From assembly GCA_964529715.1 (NCBI GenBank), contig CAZGXI010000027.1:17761-81760 (forward strand): DNA of 64,000 nt, read 5' to 3'. The position numbers and the translations under genes were made by a program. The notes below the pieces were generated by a model. The model ran no database searches, was not told the DNA's origin, and saw nothing but the letters and a program-made list of their open reading frames with translations. This stretch comes from CAZGXI01 sp964529715 (GTDB lineage Bacteria > Chloroflexota > Anaerolineae > Aggregatilineales > Ch27). Numbering within the stretch: position 1 is the stretch's first letter; each line of letters opens with the position of its first letter. Positions 8,406 to 16,015 of this stretch are shown here, piece after piece.

Positions 8406-9305
8406 GTGGTGGAACATTCGCTTGCAGAAGATGATGTTATCCGGCAGTTGATCCGCTGGGCCGAGGAGCGCGAGTCCGTCCGGGCGGCGATTTTGACCAG
8501 CACGCGCACCAGCCCACACGCCCACACAGACGTCTTTTCCGATTACGACATCATCTACGTAGTGACAGACCCGCATCCTTTCTTCGAGGATCGGACGTGG
8601 CTGGAGGACTTTGGCCGGGTGCTCGTGGTGTACCGCGACCCCTACAGCCCGAAATACGGCCTGGATACCTTCGCCTATATCACGCAGTACGAGAACGGCT
8701 TGAAGATCGACTTCTCCTTCTGGCCGGTCGAAATCCTGCCGCGCGTCGCCGCCGACCCGGTGCTCCCGCCCGTCCTGGACGTGGGCTACACCGTCCTGCT
8801 CGACAAAGACGGCCTGACCGCCGGGCTGACTCCGCCCACATACCGGGCTTACATTCCCACGCCGCCGACCGAGGAGGAATTCCTGACGCTGGTCGAGACG
8901 TTCTTCCACGAAGCGACCTACGCGGCCAAGAACCTGTGGCGCGGCGAGTTGCTGCCGGTGAAATACTTTCTGGATCAGGCCATGAAGCAGGACAACCTGC
9001 GCAAGATGCTCGAATGGCGCGTCGAGATCGATCATGGCTGGTCGCTCAGGACGGGCATCTTCGGCAAGGGGTTGAAGAAGCGCCTGAACGCCGACGTCTG
9101 GGCGGCGCTGGAAGCCACTTACGTCGGGCCTGGGGAGGAGGAAAACTGGGACGCGCTGTTCAGGACCATTGACCTGTTCCGCGACGTGGCGGCAGACGTG
9201 GCCCATCACCTGGGGTTCGCCTATCCTTACGGCCTGGATCGGCGCGTGGTGGCCTATTTGGAGCAGGTCAAGGCTCTGGATCGCGGGGCGCAGACGTTCG
9301 CCTGA
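8406..9305 (+). CDS. Aminoglycoside 6-adenylyltransferase-like nucleotidyltransferase (AadE/ANT(6) family)
   Basis: A 299-residue member of the streptomycin adenylyltransferase family. The nucleotidyltransferase core is visible: ILTSTRTSPHAHTDVFSDYD with the metal-binding Asp pair (SDYDI) and a second acidic strand ENGLKIDFSFWPVE. The C-terminal helical domain has ETFFHEATYAAKNLWRGEL and LRKMLEWRVEIDHGW, as in AadE. The start is GTG at 8406, 11 bp after the PfkB kinase. Chromosomal copies in environmental bacteria may not give resistance. No mobile-element sequence flanks it and its base composition matches its neighbours, so nothing suggests recent transfer. Confidence 0.85.
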   Translation: MVEHSLAEDDVIRQLIRWAEERESVRAAILTSTRTSPHAHTDVFSDYDIIYVVTDPHPFFEDRTWLEDFGRVLVVYRDPYSPKYGLDTFAYITQYENGLKIDFSFWPVEILPRVAADPVLPPVLDVGYTVLLDKDGLTAGLTPPTYRAYIPTPPTEEEFLTLVETFFHEATYAAKNLWRGELLPVKYFLDQAMKQDNLRKMLEWRVEIDHGWSLRTGIFGKGLKKRLNADVWAALEATYVGPGEEENWDALFRTIDLFRDVAADVAHHLGFAYPYGLDRRVVAYLEQVKALDRGAQTFA

Positions 9306-9336
9306 GCGCCGCGCCCCACCGATTGAATGCCTGGCC

Positions 9337-10431
9337 CTACGGCGCGTTCTGCACGAACTGCCCGCCGAGGGGTTCGCCTGACTCCACCGCCTCGCCGTTC
9401 GCCAGATAGTTCGAGAAGTTCAGCGGCAGCCCGACCGCATCTGTGAATCCCGTGACCTGGCCTGCCGCGTCGTAAGTGAACAACTCCGGCTGGTCTTGCA
9501 GGTGGACGTGAATGTGCGGCTCGCTGGTGTTGCCGGAGTTGCCCACGCGCCCGATCATCTGCCCGGCCTCCACCGTCTCGCCCACCGCGACGCTGACGCT
9601 GCCCGGTTGCAGGTGTGCGATCAGCAGGTAGGCGTCCTCCCCGATCTGGAGGACCACGTGGTTGCCCTCCGGGTGCGCCGCGTCCGTTTCGACCTGAGGG
9701 CGCACGTCCGGCAGATCGTTCGCCATGCGGACCACCACGCCATCCGCCGGGGCGTAGACCGGCTGCCCGTAGGCATAGTAGTCTTCCGGCTCGGCCCCGT
9801 CGCCCGCGTGAGTGCTGCCGTCGCGCCACACCAGGAAGTCATAGGCGTGGCGCTGCGGCGGGGCGGCGGCGTGGTTGTTATACAGCAGCCCCGGTCCGCC
9901 AGAGGCCGTCAGCCACAGCCCATCGAAGGGCAGGCGGAATGTGACCGGGCTTTGATAACCGGCCCCCGGATCGTCGGGCAGCAAATCGGCGGGCTGGAGA
10001 TCGAGACTGCTGATCTGGCCTGCTGCGTCGAACACGACGGTGAAGATGATGCTCCCGCTCCCCCACACGTGTTCGGCGGCGTAGAGCGTCATCTGCCCCA
10101 GGGGAAGCGCACGGTAGCCGACCCGCTCGCCGACCATCCCCCCCATGAGCACCTGCACATAGGCCGCCTCGATGTCTTCAATGGGAATGGCTGCCTGCGC
10201 GTCGGCACTCAGACGCGCGTATAGCGCGTCGAACTCCCCGGCGAGAAATTGCCCGACGACGGCAGCACCCGCCGATTCGGCGGCTGCGACTCGCTCCGCG
10301 AACAGGTCTGCCACTTCCGCGTAGTCGGCAGGCGGGGGAAGCGGATCGTTGCCCTGCGCCCAGATACCTGCCAGCGGTGCGAGGATAAGCACAAACAGCG
10401 CGAGAATCGCCCAACCGGAACCCTTGCACAT
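9337..10431 (-). CDS. Secreted M23-family metallopeptidase
   Basis: A 364-residue protein with an N-terminal signal sequence (GWAILALFVLILAPLAGIWAQ). A domain of about 110 residues with a helix-rich start (YAEVADLFAERVAAAES) may be a DUF3887-like region. A C-terminal LytM/M23 domain holds metal-ligand candidates HAYDF and HIHVHL within the fold (PVYAPADGVVVRM, GNHVVLQIG, VGETVEAGQMIGRVGNSG). The family hydrolyses peptidoglycan cross-links. The ATG at 10431 is supported by GGGAGG nine bases upstream. The minus-strand frame stays open for another 1.4 kb into the neighbouring amidohydrolase, but that extension is antisense and not coding. Confidence 0.85.
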   Translation of the reverse strand: MCKGSGWAILALFVLILAPLAGIWAQGNDPLPPPADYAEVADLFAERVAAAESAGAAVVGQFLAGEFDALYARLSADAQAAIPIEDIEAAYVQVLMGGMVGERVGYRALPLGQMTLYAAEHVWGSGSIIFTVVFDAAGQISSLDLQPADLLPDDPGAGYQSPVTFRLPFDGLWLTASGGPGLLYNNHAAAPPQRHAYDFLVWRDGSTHAGDGAEPEDYYAYGQPVYAPADGVVVRMANDLPDVRPQVETDAAHPEGNHVVLQIGEDAYLLIAHLQPGSVSVAVGETVEAGQMIGRVGNSGNTSEPHIHVHLQDQPELFTYDAAGQVTGFTDAVGLPLNFSNYLANGEAVESGEPLGGQFVQNAP

Positions 10432-10545
10432 CAGTATAACCCTCCCGAAAACTGAAGAACCTTCTTTTTCTATACGACGGCAGCCGATCCCGGTTGCGGC
10501 AGGTCGTCGTCTCTGGTCTCCACAGACGGCAGAGAATTTTGAGAA

Positions 10546-10580
10546 ATCCTTTGCGCTCCCGGCGTCCTTTGCGGTAAAAA
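10546..10580. repeat. CTTTGCG-type dispersed repeat in the divergent gap
   Basis: The text CTTTGCGCTCCCGGCGTCC followed by TTTGCGG is a degenerate run of 9-10-base units, related to the copy at 24954-24985. It lies in the 204-bp gap between the divergently transcribed M23 gene and the amidohydrolase. No promoter was convincingly seen in this gap. Confidence 0.5.
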
Positions 10581-10635
10581 GGGCCTTCGTCGCCGCGTTG
10601 AAATGTTCGCCAGATAGTCTGTGGACACCTGACCC

Positions 10636-12237
10636 ATGATCGAACGCCTTCTCACCAACGCCAACATCCGCACGCTTGATCCTGCCCATCCCCGCGCGAC
10701 GGCCCTGGCCCTTTACAGAGAGCGCATCGTCGCCGTCGGGGACGATTCCCTGCGCGACCTGGCTGGCCCCGGCACAGTCATCGACGACCTGGAAGGGCGA
10801 ACCGTCTTGCCCGGCCTGACCGACGCACACATCCACTGGTCCTGGACGGCGCGCGGGATGCAGGACGTGGACCTGTTCAACACGCCCAACCGGGCAGAAG
10901 CCGTCCAGCGTGTGCGGGCGCGGGCCGAAGTCACGCCGCCGGGGGCGTGGATCACCGGGCAGGGCTGGGCGCAGGCCGACTGGCCGGATCAGGCATTTCC
11001 CACCGCCGCCGACCTGGACGCCGTCGCGCCGGACAATCCGGTTTACCTGAGCGCCAGGAGCGGTCACGCCGCCTGGGTCAACAGCGCCGCGCTCCGGCTG
11101 GCGGGGATCACCGCCGCGACGCCCGATCCGTCCGGCGGCGCAATCCAGCGCGATGCGTCCGGCAATCCCACCGGCATCCTGCTGGAAGACCCGGCGATGG
11201 GGCTGGTACATCACCTCGTGCCCGTTCCCTCGCCGGAGCAGTTGGCCGACTGGATGCTCGCTGCGCAGGAGCAGGCCTGGCGGACCGGCCTGACCGGTCT
11301 GCACGACTTCGACGACCCGGACTGCATGGCCGCCCTCCAGGTGATGCGCGAGCGGGGGCAGTTGGGGCTGCGCGTGGTCAAGCATATCAACCGGGATTGG
11401 GTCGCGCACGCGCACGCGCTGGGCCTTCGCGCGGGCTTTGGCGACGACTGGATTCGCATCGGCGCGCTCAAGCTGTTCGCCGATGGCGCGCTCGGCCCGC
11501 GCACTGGGTTGATGTTCGCGCCCTACGAGGGCGAGCCGGAAAACACTGGCATCGCCGTCACCGACAAAGAGGAAATGGCCGAGCTGGTCCTGCGGGCGAC
11601 GGCGGCGGGCCTGCCGTCGGCGATCCACGCCATTGGGGATAAAGCCGTTCACGATGTGCTGGATGTGTTCGCCTTGGCGCGCCAGGAGGAAGCCCGGCTG
11701 GGCATCGCCCGTTCGACGCGCCGCCACCGCATCGAGCACGTGCAGATCATTCACCCAGACGACATCCCGCGTCTGGCCGAACTCGGCGTTATCGCCTCGA
11801 TGCAGCCGATCCACGCCACGTCCGATTACCCGATGGCGGACCGTTATTGGGGCGCACGGGCGCGCTGGTCCTACAACTGGCGGGTGCAGATCACAGCCGG
11901 GGCGGTGCTGGCCTTCGGCTCAGATTCGCCCGTCGAGACGTTCGACCCGCGTCAGGGCGTTTACGCCGCGCTCACGCGCCGCCGCCCCGACGGATCGCCG
12001 GGGCCGGACGGCTGGTATCCTGAAGGGCGGCTGTCGCTGGACGAGGCGTTGCGCGGCTATACCTTCGGCCCGGCCTACGCCGCCGGGCTGGAAGACCGGT
12101 TGGGCAAACTTGCGCCGGGCTATCTGGCCGATCTGATTGTGCTGGATCGGGACTGGTATACGGTTCCGCCGGAGGAGATTTTGGCGTCCGAAATCGTCGG
12201 GACGATGGTCGGCGGGACGTGGAGATGGCGGGCGTGA
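10636..12237 (+). CDS. Amidohydrolase family protein (YtcJ-like)
   Basis: A 533-residue metal-dependent hydrolase of the amidohydrolase-3 branch. An N-terminal beta-sandwich (IERLLTNANIRTLDP) leads to the first metal motif DAHIHW. Further metal ligands can be read as HAIGDKAVHDVL, HRIEHVQIIHPDDIPRLAEL and the Asp in FGSDSPVETFDPRQGVYAA. The C-terminus returns to the sandwich (LGKLAPGYLADLIVLDRDW). Members act on amides, formamides or exo-unsaturated substrates. The substrate is unknown and the neighbours give no pathway. Confidence 0.88.
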   Translation: MIERLLTNANIRTLDPAHPRATALALYRERIVAVGDDSLRDLAGPGTVIDDLEGRTVLPGLTDAHIHWSWTARGMQDVDLFNTPNRAEAVQRVRARAEVTPPGAWITGQGWAQADWPDQAFPTAADLDAVAPDNPVYLSARSGHAAWVNSAALRLAGITAATPDPSGGAIQRDASGNPTGILLEDPAMGLVHHLVPVPSPEQLADWMLAAQEQAWRTGLTGLHDFDDPDCMAALQVMRERGQLGLRVVKHINRDWVAHAHALGLRAGFGDDWIRIGALKLFADGALGPRTGLMFAPYEGEPENTGIAVTDKEEMAELVLRATAAGLPSAIHAIGDKAVHDVLDVFALARQEEARLGIARSTRRHRIEHVQIIHPDDIPRLAELGVIASMQPIHATSDYPMADRYWGARARWSYNWRVQITAGAVLAFGSDSPVETFDPRQGVYAALTRRRPDGSPGPDGWYPEGRLSLDEALRGYTFGPAYAAGLEDRLGKLAPGYLADLIVLDRDWYTVPPEEILASEIVGTMVGGTWRWRA

Positions 12238-12308
12238 GGGGAGTTCAGCGTTTTGAGGGTTGGGTTTTGAGTTGGAAAGGGAGAAACAAGAATTCACCCC
12301 GCGACGTT

Positions 12309-12658
12309 TTATTTTCGCGCGAAGCGGACTCGCGTCTCCGTTGCGACAACGAAATGGTCGGCCAATTGTGCAGGGTATCTTTCAAGCAGCCGCCGAAGCA
12401 CGGCAATTTTATTGGCAGCACGCTCATCCTGAAGGCGTCATAAAACGATGCCCTTGTGTGGATAACCTTCCCGGAAAACCTTATCGCCGAAGTCTTTATC
12501 GTTTGTAATCAGTATCCAGTTCTCGGAAAATGCCTTCCGCAAATACGGTCGTCGTCCATCCCGCGCGCTTCGTCATAAACGGAAAATACCGCGTGGCCCT
12601 GTTCTTGCAACCACCGCGCGACAGCCGGGCCAGTGCTTTCATCGACCAGAAAGCGCAC
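12309..12658 (-). pseudogene. Decayed DUF5615 (PIN-like) toxin gene
   Basis: The DUF5615 toxin reading frame can be followed across three frames' worth of damage. It begins VRFLVDESTGPAVARWLQEQ and SVYDEARGMDDD in the frame of the preceding antitoxin. It loses frame near 12534-12540, a one-base deletion relative to the expected frame. It continues as KAFSENWILITNDKDFGDKV and REGYPHKGIVL, meets an in-frame TGA at 12440-12438, then resumes as RLQDERAANKIAVLRRLLER and FVVATETRVRFARK to a natural stop at 12309. The parts together make one complete ~115-residue family member. Intact homologues are presumed RNase-like toxins. A sequencing error could explain one lesion but hardly both. Confidence 0.82.
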
Positions 12659-12895
12659 CTCTGCCAGTGGCATGAAAGACGTACTTTCAAGCGAGCGCGC
12701 AGCGAACAACAGACAAGCCAGAATGTCTTCCTGAACCAACCCTTCGTATTCTTCAAGAATCTCTGCCACGCTCGTCCCGTGCGCCCACAAATTCAGGATG
12801 TATTTGACGGTCAGGCGCGTTCCCCGAATAACTGGTTTGCCGACCATCACCTTTGGGTTGATGCTGATTCGCTCAAGCAGTTGCTGGTCCGTCAT
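12509..12895 (-). CDS. DUF433 antitoxin, fused in frame to the start of the broken toxin
   Basis: Residues 1 to about 78 are a typical DUF433 antitoxin (VapB45-like, winged HTH), with ISINPKVMVGKPVIRGTRLT, then YILNLWAHGTSVAEILEEYE and CLLFAARSLESTSFMPL. Normally the antitoxin stops here and the DUF5615 toxin begins with an overlapping start. In this locus the stop is missing and the frame runs straight into the toxin (from the GTG at 12658) until an early stop at 12509. The result is a 128-residue chimera with an intact DNA-binding part and about 50 toxin residues. Whether it is still expressed is unknown. The 126 bp between it and the M23 gene hold no other gene. Confidence 0.8.
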   Translation of the reverse strand: MTDQQLLERISINPKVMVGKPVIRGTRLTVKYILNLWAHGTSVAEILEEYEGLVQEDILACLLFAARSLESTSFMPLAEVRFLVDESTGPAVARWLQEQGHAVFSVYDEARGMDDDRICGRHFPRTGY

Positions 12896-13021
12896 AGCCG
12901 TATTTCCAAACTTATATGACTACCCGTTTACCAGGATGCTGATGAAAGGCCGCCTACCCTCATTGTAGTAGACAGGCGCTTGCCCATCTAGCACAGTTCT
13001 TTGGACAGGAGCGCCTCACAC

Positions 13022-14242
13022 TCACGGCAGCCGGATGTCCAGCCACGTCGTGCGGCCCGCGTAGACATACACCTGCTCGCGGAAAAGCTGGCTGCCGCTG
13101 CCGTTGCGGATTACCACATCGTAGTAGTCGGCGGGCAGGTCGCCCAACACAAAGTTTTCCCCAAAGGTGCTGTCGCCGTTCACCGAGTCGTCTGCATAAC
13201 TGTAGGCCGTCCGGCGGAAGTCGGGATCGGTCAGCGAGATCACGTTGATGCCCACCTCATAGAGCCGGTTGCCGTTGGCGTCGGTGACACGCCCGGCCAG
13301 TGTGCCGTAGTCGGGATAGGGGCGAATCCACAGTTCGGGGTTGCGGGTGGCGCCGTAGTTGTAAGGATCGCCCACGCGAATCTCCAGGTGCAGATGCGGC
13401 CCCAGGGCCACGCCCGTCGCGCCGACGTAGCCGATGGTCTCGCCCCGGCTCACACGCTGCCCGCTTTCCACTGCGAAACCGGAAAGATGCCCGTAGAGGG
13501 AAAACACCGGCTCGCCCGTATCCGGCGTGAGTTGATCATGTTGGAGGACGATCAGATTGCCGTAGAAGTCGGCGATAGGGCCGAAGCGGACCGCGCCCTG
13601 GTCGTTGCCCACATAGAACACCGTGCCGTCTTGCACGGCGATGACCGGCGTCCCGATGGGATTGGTCAGATCGATGCCGTGATGCGTTTGCAGCGTTCGC
13701 CCGTTTGTGCCACCGTAGGCATAGTTGCGTGAGGCCCAGGTGGTGTTTTCCAGCGGGATCGGCCTGCCGAACCAGTAGTGATCGGCGACCGTGCGGGCCG
13801 GGTCCAGCGGCGGCGCAGCCTGATCGCCCGCTTGCGGCAAAGCCGCGACGGCTTCGGGGGAGACCGTTACGGTAGACGTTGACGTGGGGATCACCGGCGT
13901 GGCGCTGGGGCGCGGCGTGTTGGTCGGGATCGGCGTCGGGGTCGCGGTTGGGGTCGCGGTCGGCGTCGGGGTCTCCGTCATGGTTGGCGTGGCCGTCGGC
14001 GTGGGTGTAGACGAGGGGGTGAACGTAGCCGTCGGCTTGGCCTCTTTCGTCGAGGTCAGGTTCCCGGCGGTGATGGGCGTTACCTGCGCGTTCTGCCCGC
14101 CGCAGCCTGCCAGCAGCAGCGCGATGACCGCCAGGGCAATCAGCAGCAGGCGACGAGCGAAAAACAGGGGTCCGGTTGCCGGAGATTGAAATTCCCGGCC
14201 AGGGCGGTGATCGCTGCGAACATCCGCGTGAATCCGCGTCAT
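13022..14242 (-). CDS. M23-family metallopeptidase lipoprotein with Thr/Pro linker
   Basis: A 406-residue surface protein. After about 30 polar residues comes a signal sequence (RRLLLIALAVIALLLAGC) with lipobox LLAGC. A long Thr/Pro linker (roughly residues 68-115, motifs such as TPTPTATPT) leads to an M23 domain with HHGIDLTNPIGTPVIAV (HxxxD) and GPHLHLEIRVG (HxH). A C-terminal beta domain (about 310-406) resembles carboxypeptidase-regulatory folds. It is probably a cell-wall hydrolase held at the outer face. The only in-frame ATG upstream of the signal (14242) lies inside the dispersed repeat at 14221-14258, so the N-terminal 12 residues are repeat-derived. Confidence 0.85.
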   Translation of the reverse strand: MTRIHADVRSDHRPGREFQSPATGPLFFARRLLLIALAVIALLLAGCGGQNAQVTPITAGNLTSTKEAKPTATFTPSSTPTPTATPTMTETPTPTATPTATPTPIPTNTPRPSATPVIPTSTSTVTVSPEAVAALPQAGDQAAPPLDPARTVADHYWFGRPIPLENTTWASRNYAYGGTNGRTLQTHHGIDLTNPIGTPVIAVQDGTVFYVGNDQGAVRFGPIADFYGNLIVLQHDQLTPDTGEPVFSLYGHLSGFAVESGQRVSRGETIGYVGATGVALGPHLHLEIRVGDPYNYGATRNPELWIRPYPDYGTLAGRVTDANGNRLYEVGINVISLTDPDFRRTAYSYADDSVNGDSTFGENFVLGDLPADYYDVVIRNGSGSQLFREQVYVYAGRTTWLDIRLP

Positions 14243-14258
14243 CTGTGTGATCCGTGTC
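14221..14258. repeat. ATCCGCGTGAATCCGCGTC-type dispersed repeat
   Basis: Tandem degenerate units (CATCCGCGTGAATCCGCGTC, ATCTGTGTGATCCGTGT) are of a kind seen as dispersed repeats in many environmental genomes. Here the repeat supplies the ATG of the M23 lipoprotein gene on the minus strand. Confidence 0.55.
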
Positions 14259-14295
14259 TCGGTGAGCGTCTCAACGTAAAACCGTGCGGCCCGCC

Positions 14296-15837
14296 TTACT
14301 CGCCAAAGCCTGCCCGCGCAGACGCCGCCGCCAGCAGGTCACGGCTCAGGGTGCGCGCCTCGTCTAGGATGGCGGCGATGCCTTCCTCGTAGCTCTGCGC
14401 TGCGCCGGGATCGGTGATGCTGGCCGTGTTGACGCGCACGTTCAGCGCGGCGATCTCTGCCGCTGCCAGGGCCATATGCACACCGGCCATCGCGTCGGTG
14501 ATGGCGTTTTTGTTGCCCGTCGCGGCAACTTCTCCGGCCAGCCTCAACGCTGCCAGCGCCGCCCCGGCTACGCGCAGGGGAACATCCGCCGCGCCGCGCA
14601 TAGCTTCCTGCACCTTCGCGTCGCGCCCGGCGTCCTCTTTGGGCAGGGCATAGGCGGCCATGACGCGCTCGAAAGCGGCCACATCCTCCCGAATGGCGTC
14701 CAGCAGTCGCCGCCGGATCGCCTCAGCTTCGGCGGCAATGGCGCCCATGCGCGCCTCTACGTCGGCGTACTTCTTTTTGCCGGTCGTCAGCCGCGCGACC
14801 ATCTCCGCCAGAGCCGCCGCCAGCGCCCCCGCCGCCGCCGCAACCGCCCCGCCGCCCGGCGCAGCTGTCCCGCGCGCGACGGCGTTCACGAAGGCGTCGG
14901 GGTGCAGGTCCAGGTCCGGTGTAGCAGCAGGCTGCCCGACCAGGACCTCGCGCATCCGGCGCTCAAGCACCTGATTGCCCTCGAACTTGTCCAGTTGCAA
15001 GTACCAGCGTGCCGCCTCGCACAGGGCTTCTTCTGGGATCAGGCCGACCAGCTCGGTGTGCGTGATCGCCGCGCCGTAGCGCGCCGCCTCGCGCCGGATC
15101 AGCTCGACCGCGCGGTGAACCGGCGTGCGATGGAAGTCGGTCAGGTTCATCGACACCTGCGCCTGCCCTTCCACCAGCAGCCCTAGCGCCTTGACGTAGC
15201 GCAGCCCGCCACTGGAATGGCGCACAGCGGCGGCGATCTTCTTGGCGATGTCCACGTGGGTGGTGTTGAGGTAGACGTTGAAGGCGATGAGGAAAGGCCG
15301 CGCGCCGATCACGGTCGCGCCTGCCGGGCCGATCTCTGCCGGGCCGAAGTCGGGCACGCGGTCGGGATCGGTGCGGATCGATTCTTTCAACCCTTCATAT
15401 TCGCCCCGCCGGATGTTCTCCAGGTTTTGCCGATCCGGGCGGGTGGCGGCAGCTTCGTAGAGGTAGACGGGGATGTTCAGTTCGCGGCCCACGCGCTGCC
15501 CCACGCGCCACGCCATCGCCACACAGTCGTCCATCGTCACGTCGCGCAGCGGCACGAACGGCACCACGTCCGTCGCGCCGATGCGGGGATGTTCGCCCTT
15601 GTGCTGGTTCAGGTCGATCAGCCTGGCCGCCGTCGCAATGGCGTTGAAAGCGGCCTGCTCCACACCCGCCGGGGAGCCGACGAACGTCACGACCGAGCGG
15701 TTGTGGTCGGGATCGCTGCTCTGGTCGAGCACCACCACGCCGGGCGCGGCCCGGATGGAATCGACAATCTGCGCCACCACTTCGGGGCGGCGGCCTTCGC
15801 TGAAATTCGGCACGCATTCGACCAGCGGATCGGGCAT
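14296..15837 (-). CDS. ftcD: Glutamate formimidoyltransferase / formimidoyltetrahydrofolate cyclodeaminase
   Basis: A bifunctional 513-residue enzyme of histidine degradation and one-carbon metabolism. The N-terminal transferase moves the formimino group of formiminoglutamate to tetrahydrofolate. The C-terminal cyclodeaminase releases ammonia to give methenyl-THF. The N-terminal part (1-300) begins LVECVPNFSEGRRPEVVAQI and contains GEHPRIGATDVVPFVPL. The C-terminal four-helix domain (about 310-513) has TAAPGGGAVAAAAGALAAAL and LTTGKKKYADVE. GGCGAGGA sits about five bases before the ATG. No other hut gene lies nearby. Fused FtcD is common in animals and some bacteria; many bacteria carry the halves separately. 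Confidence 0.93.
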   Translation of the reverse strand: MPDPLVECVPNFSEGRRPEVVAQIVDSIRAAPGVVVLDQSSDPDHNRSVVTFVGSPAGVEQAAFNAIATAARLIDLNQHKGEHPRIGATDVVPFVPLRDVTMDDCVAMAWRVGQRVGRELNIPVYLYEAAATRPDRQNLENIRRGEYEGLKESIRTDPDRVPDFGPAEIGPAGATVIGARPFLIAFNVYLNTTHVDIAKKIAAAVRHSSGGLRYVKALGLLVEGQAQVSMNLTDFHRTPVHRAVELIRREAARYGAAITHTELVGLIPEEALCEAARWYLQLDKFEGNQVLERRMREVLVGQPAATPDLDLHPDAFVNAVARGTAAPGGGAVAAAAGALAAALAEMVARLTTGKKKYADVEARMGAIAAEAEAIRRRLLDAIREDVAAFERVMAAYALPKEDAGRDAKVQEAMRGAADVPLRVAGAALAALRLAGEVAATGNKNAITDAMAGVHMALAAAEIAALNVRVNTASITDPGAAQSYEEGIAAILDEARTLSRDLLAAASARAGFGE

Positions 15838-15889
15838 AAAAATCCTCGCCTTTGCTCGTGAAAAGAAGCCGGGCGCAGATTATACCACA

Positions 15890-15996
15890 GCGGTCGGCAA
15901 TCAGCCGTCAGCGGTCAGCAAACCCGATGTGTGGGTTTTCGACACCGGGGACTCAAGTCCCCGGCTACGTAAGAAAAGTCCGCCTCAGCGGACTGA
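15890..15996. repeat. Composite intergenic repeat (two palindromes plus TCAGCCGTCAGCGGTCAGC run)
   Basis: The 178-bp gap between the converging ends of ftcD and the transporter gene holds a run CAATCAGCCGTCAGCGGTCA. It also holds the palindrome CCGGGGACTCAAGTCCCCGG (about 15945-15964) and a second one AGTCCGCCTCAGCGGACT (about 15976-15993). Together they look like one mobile intergenic element. No gene is seen. Confidence 0.65.
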
Positions 15997-16015
15997 TGCA
16001 TTTCTGCCAGGTTCT

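Noticed and set aside
10432..11814. A minus-strand open frame that extends the M23 peptidase frame to 825 residues
   Set aside because: It lies antisense to the well-supported amidohydrolase, and the M23 start with a strong ribosome site is at 10431. The extra part has Arg/Gly/Ala-rich shadow composition.
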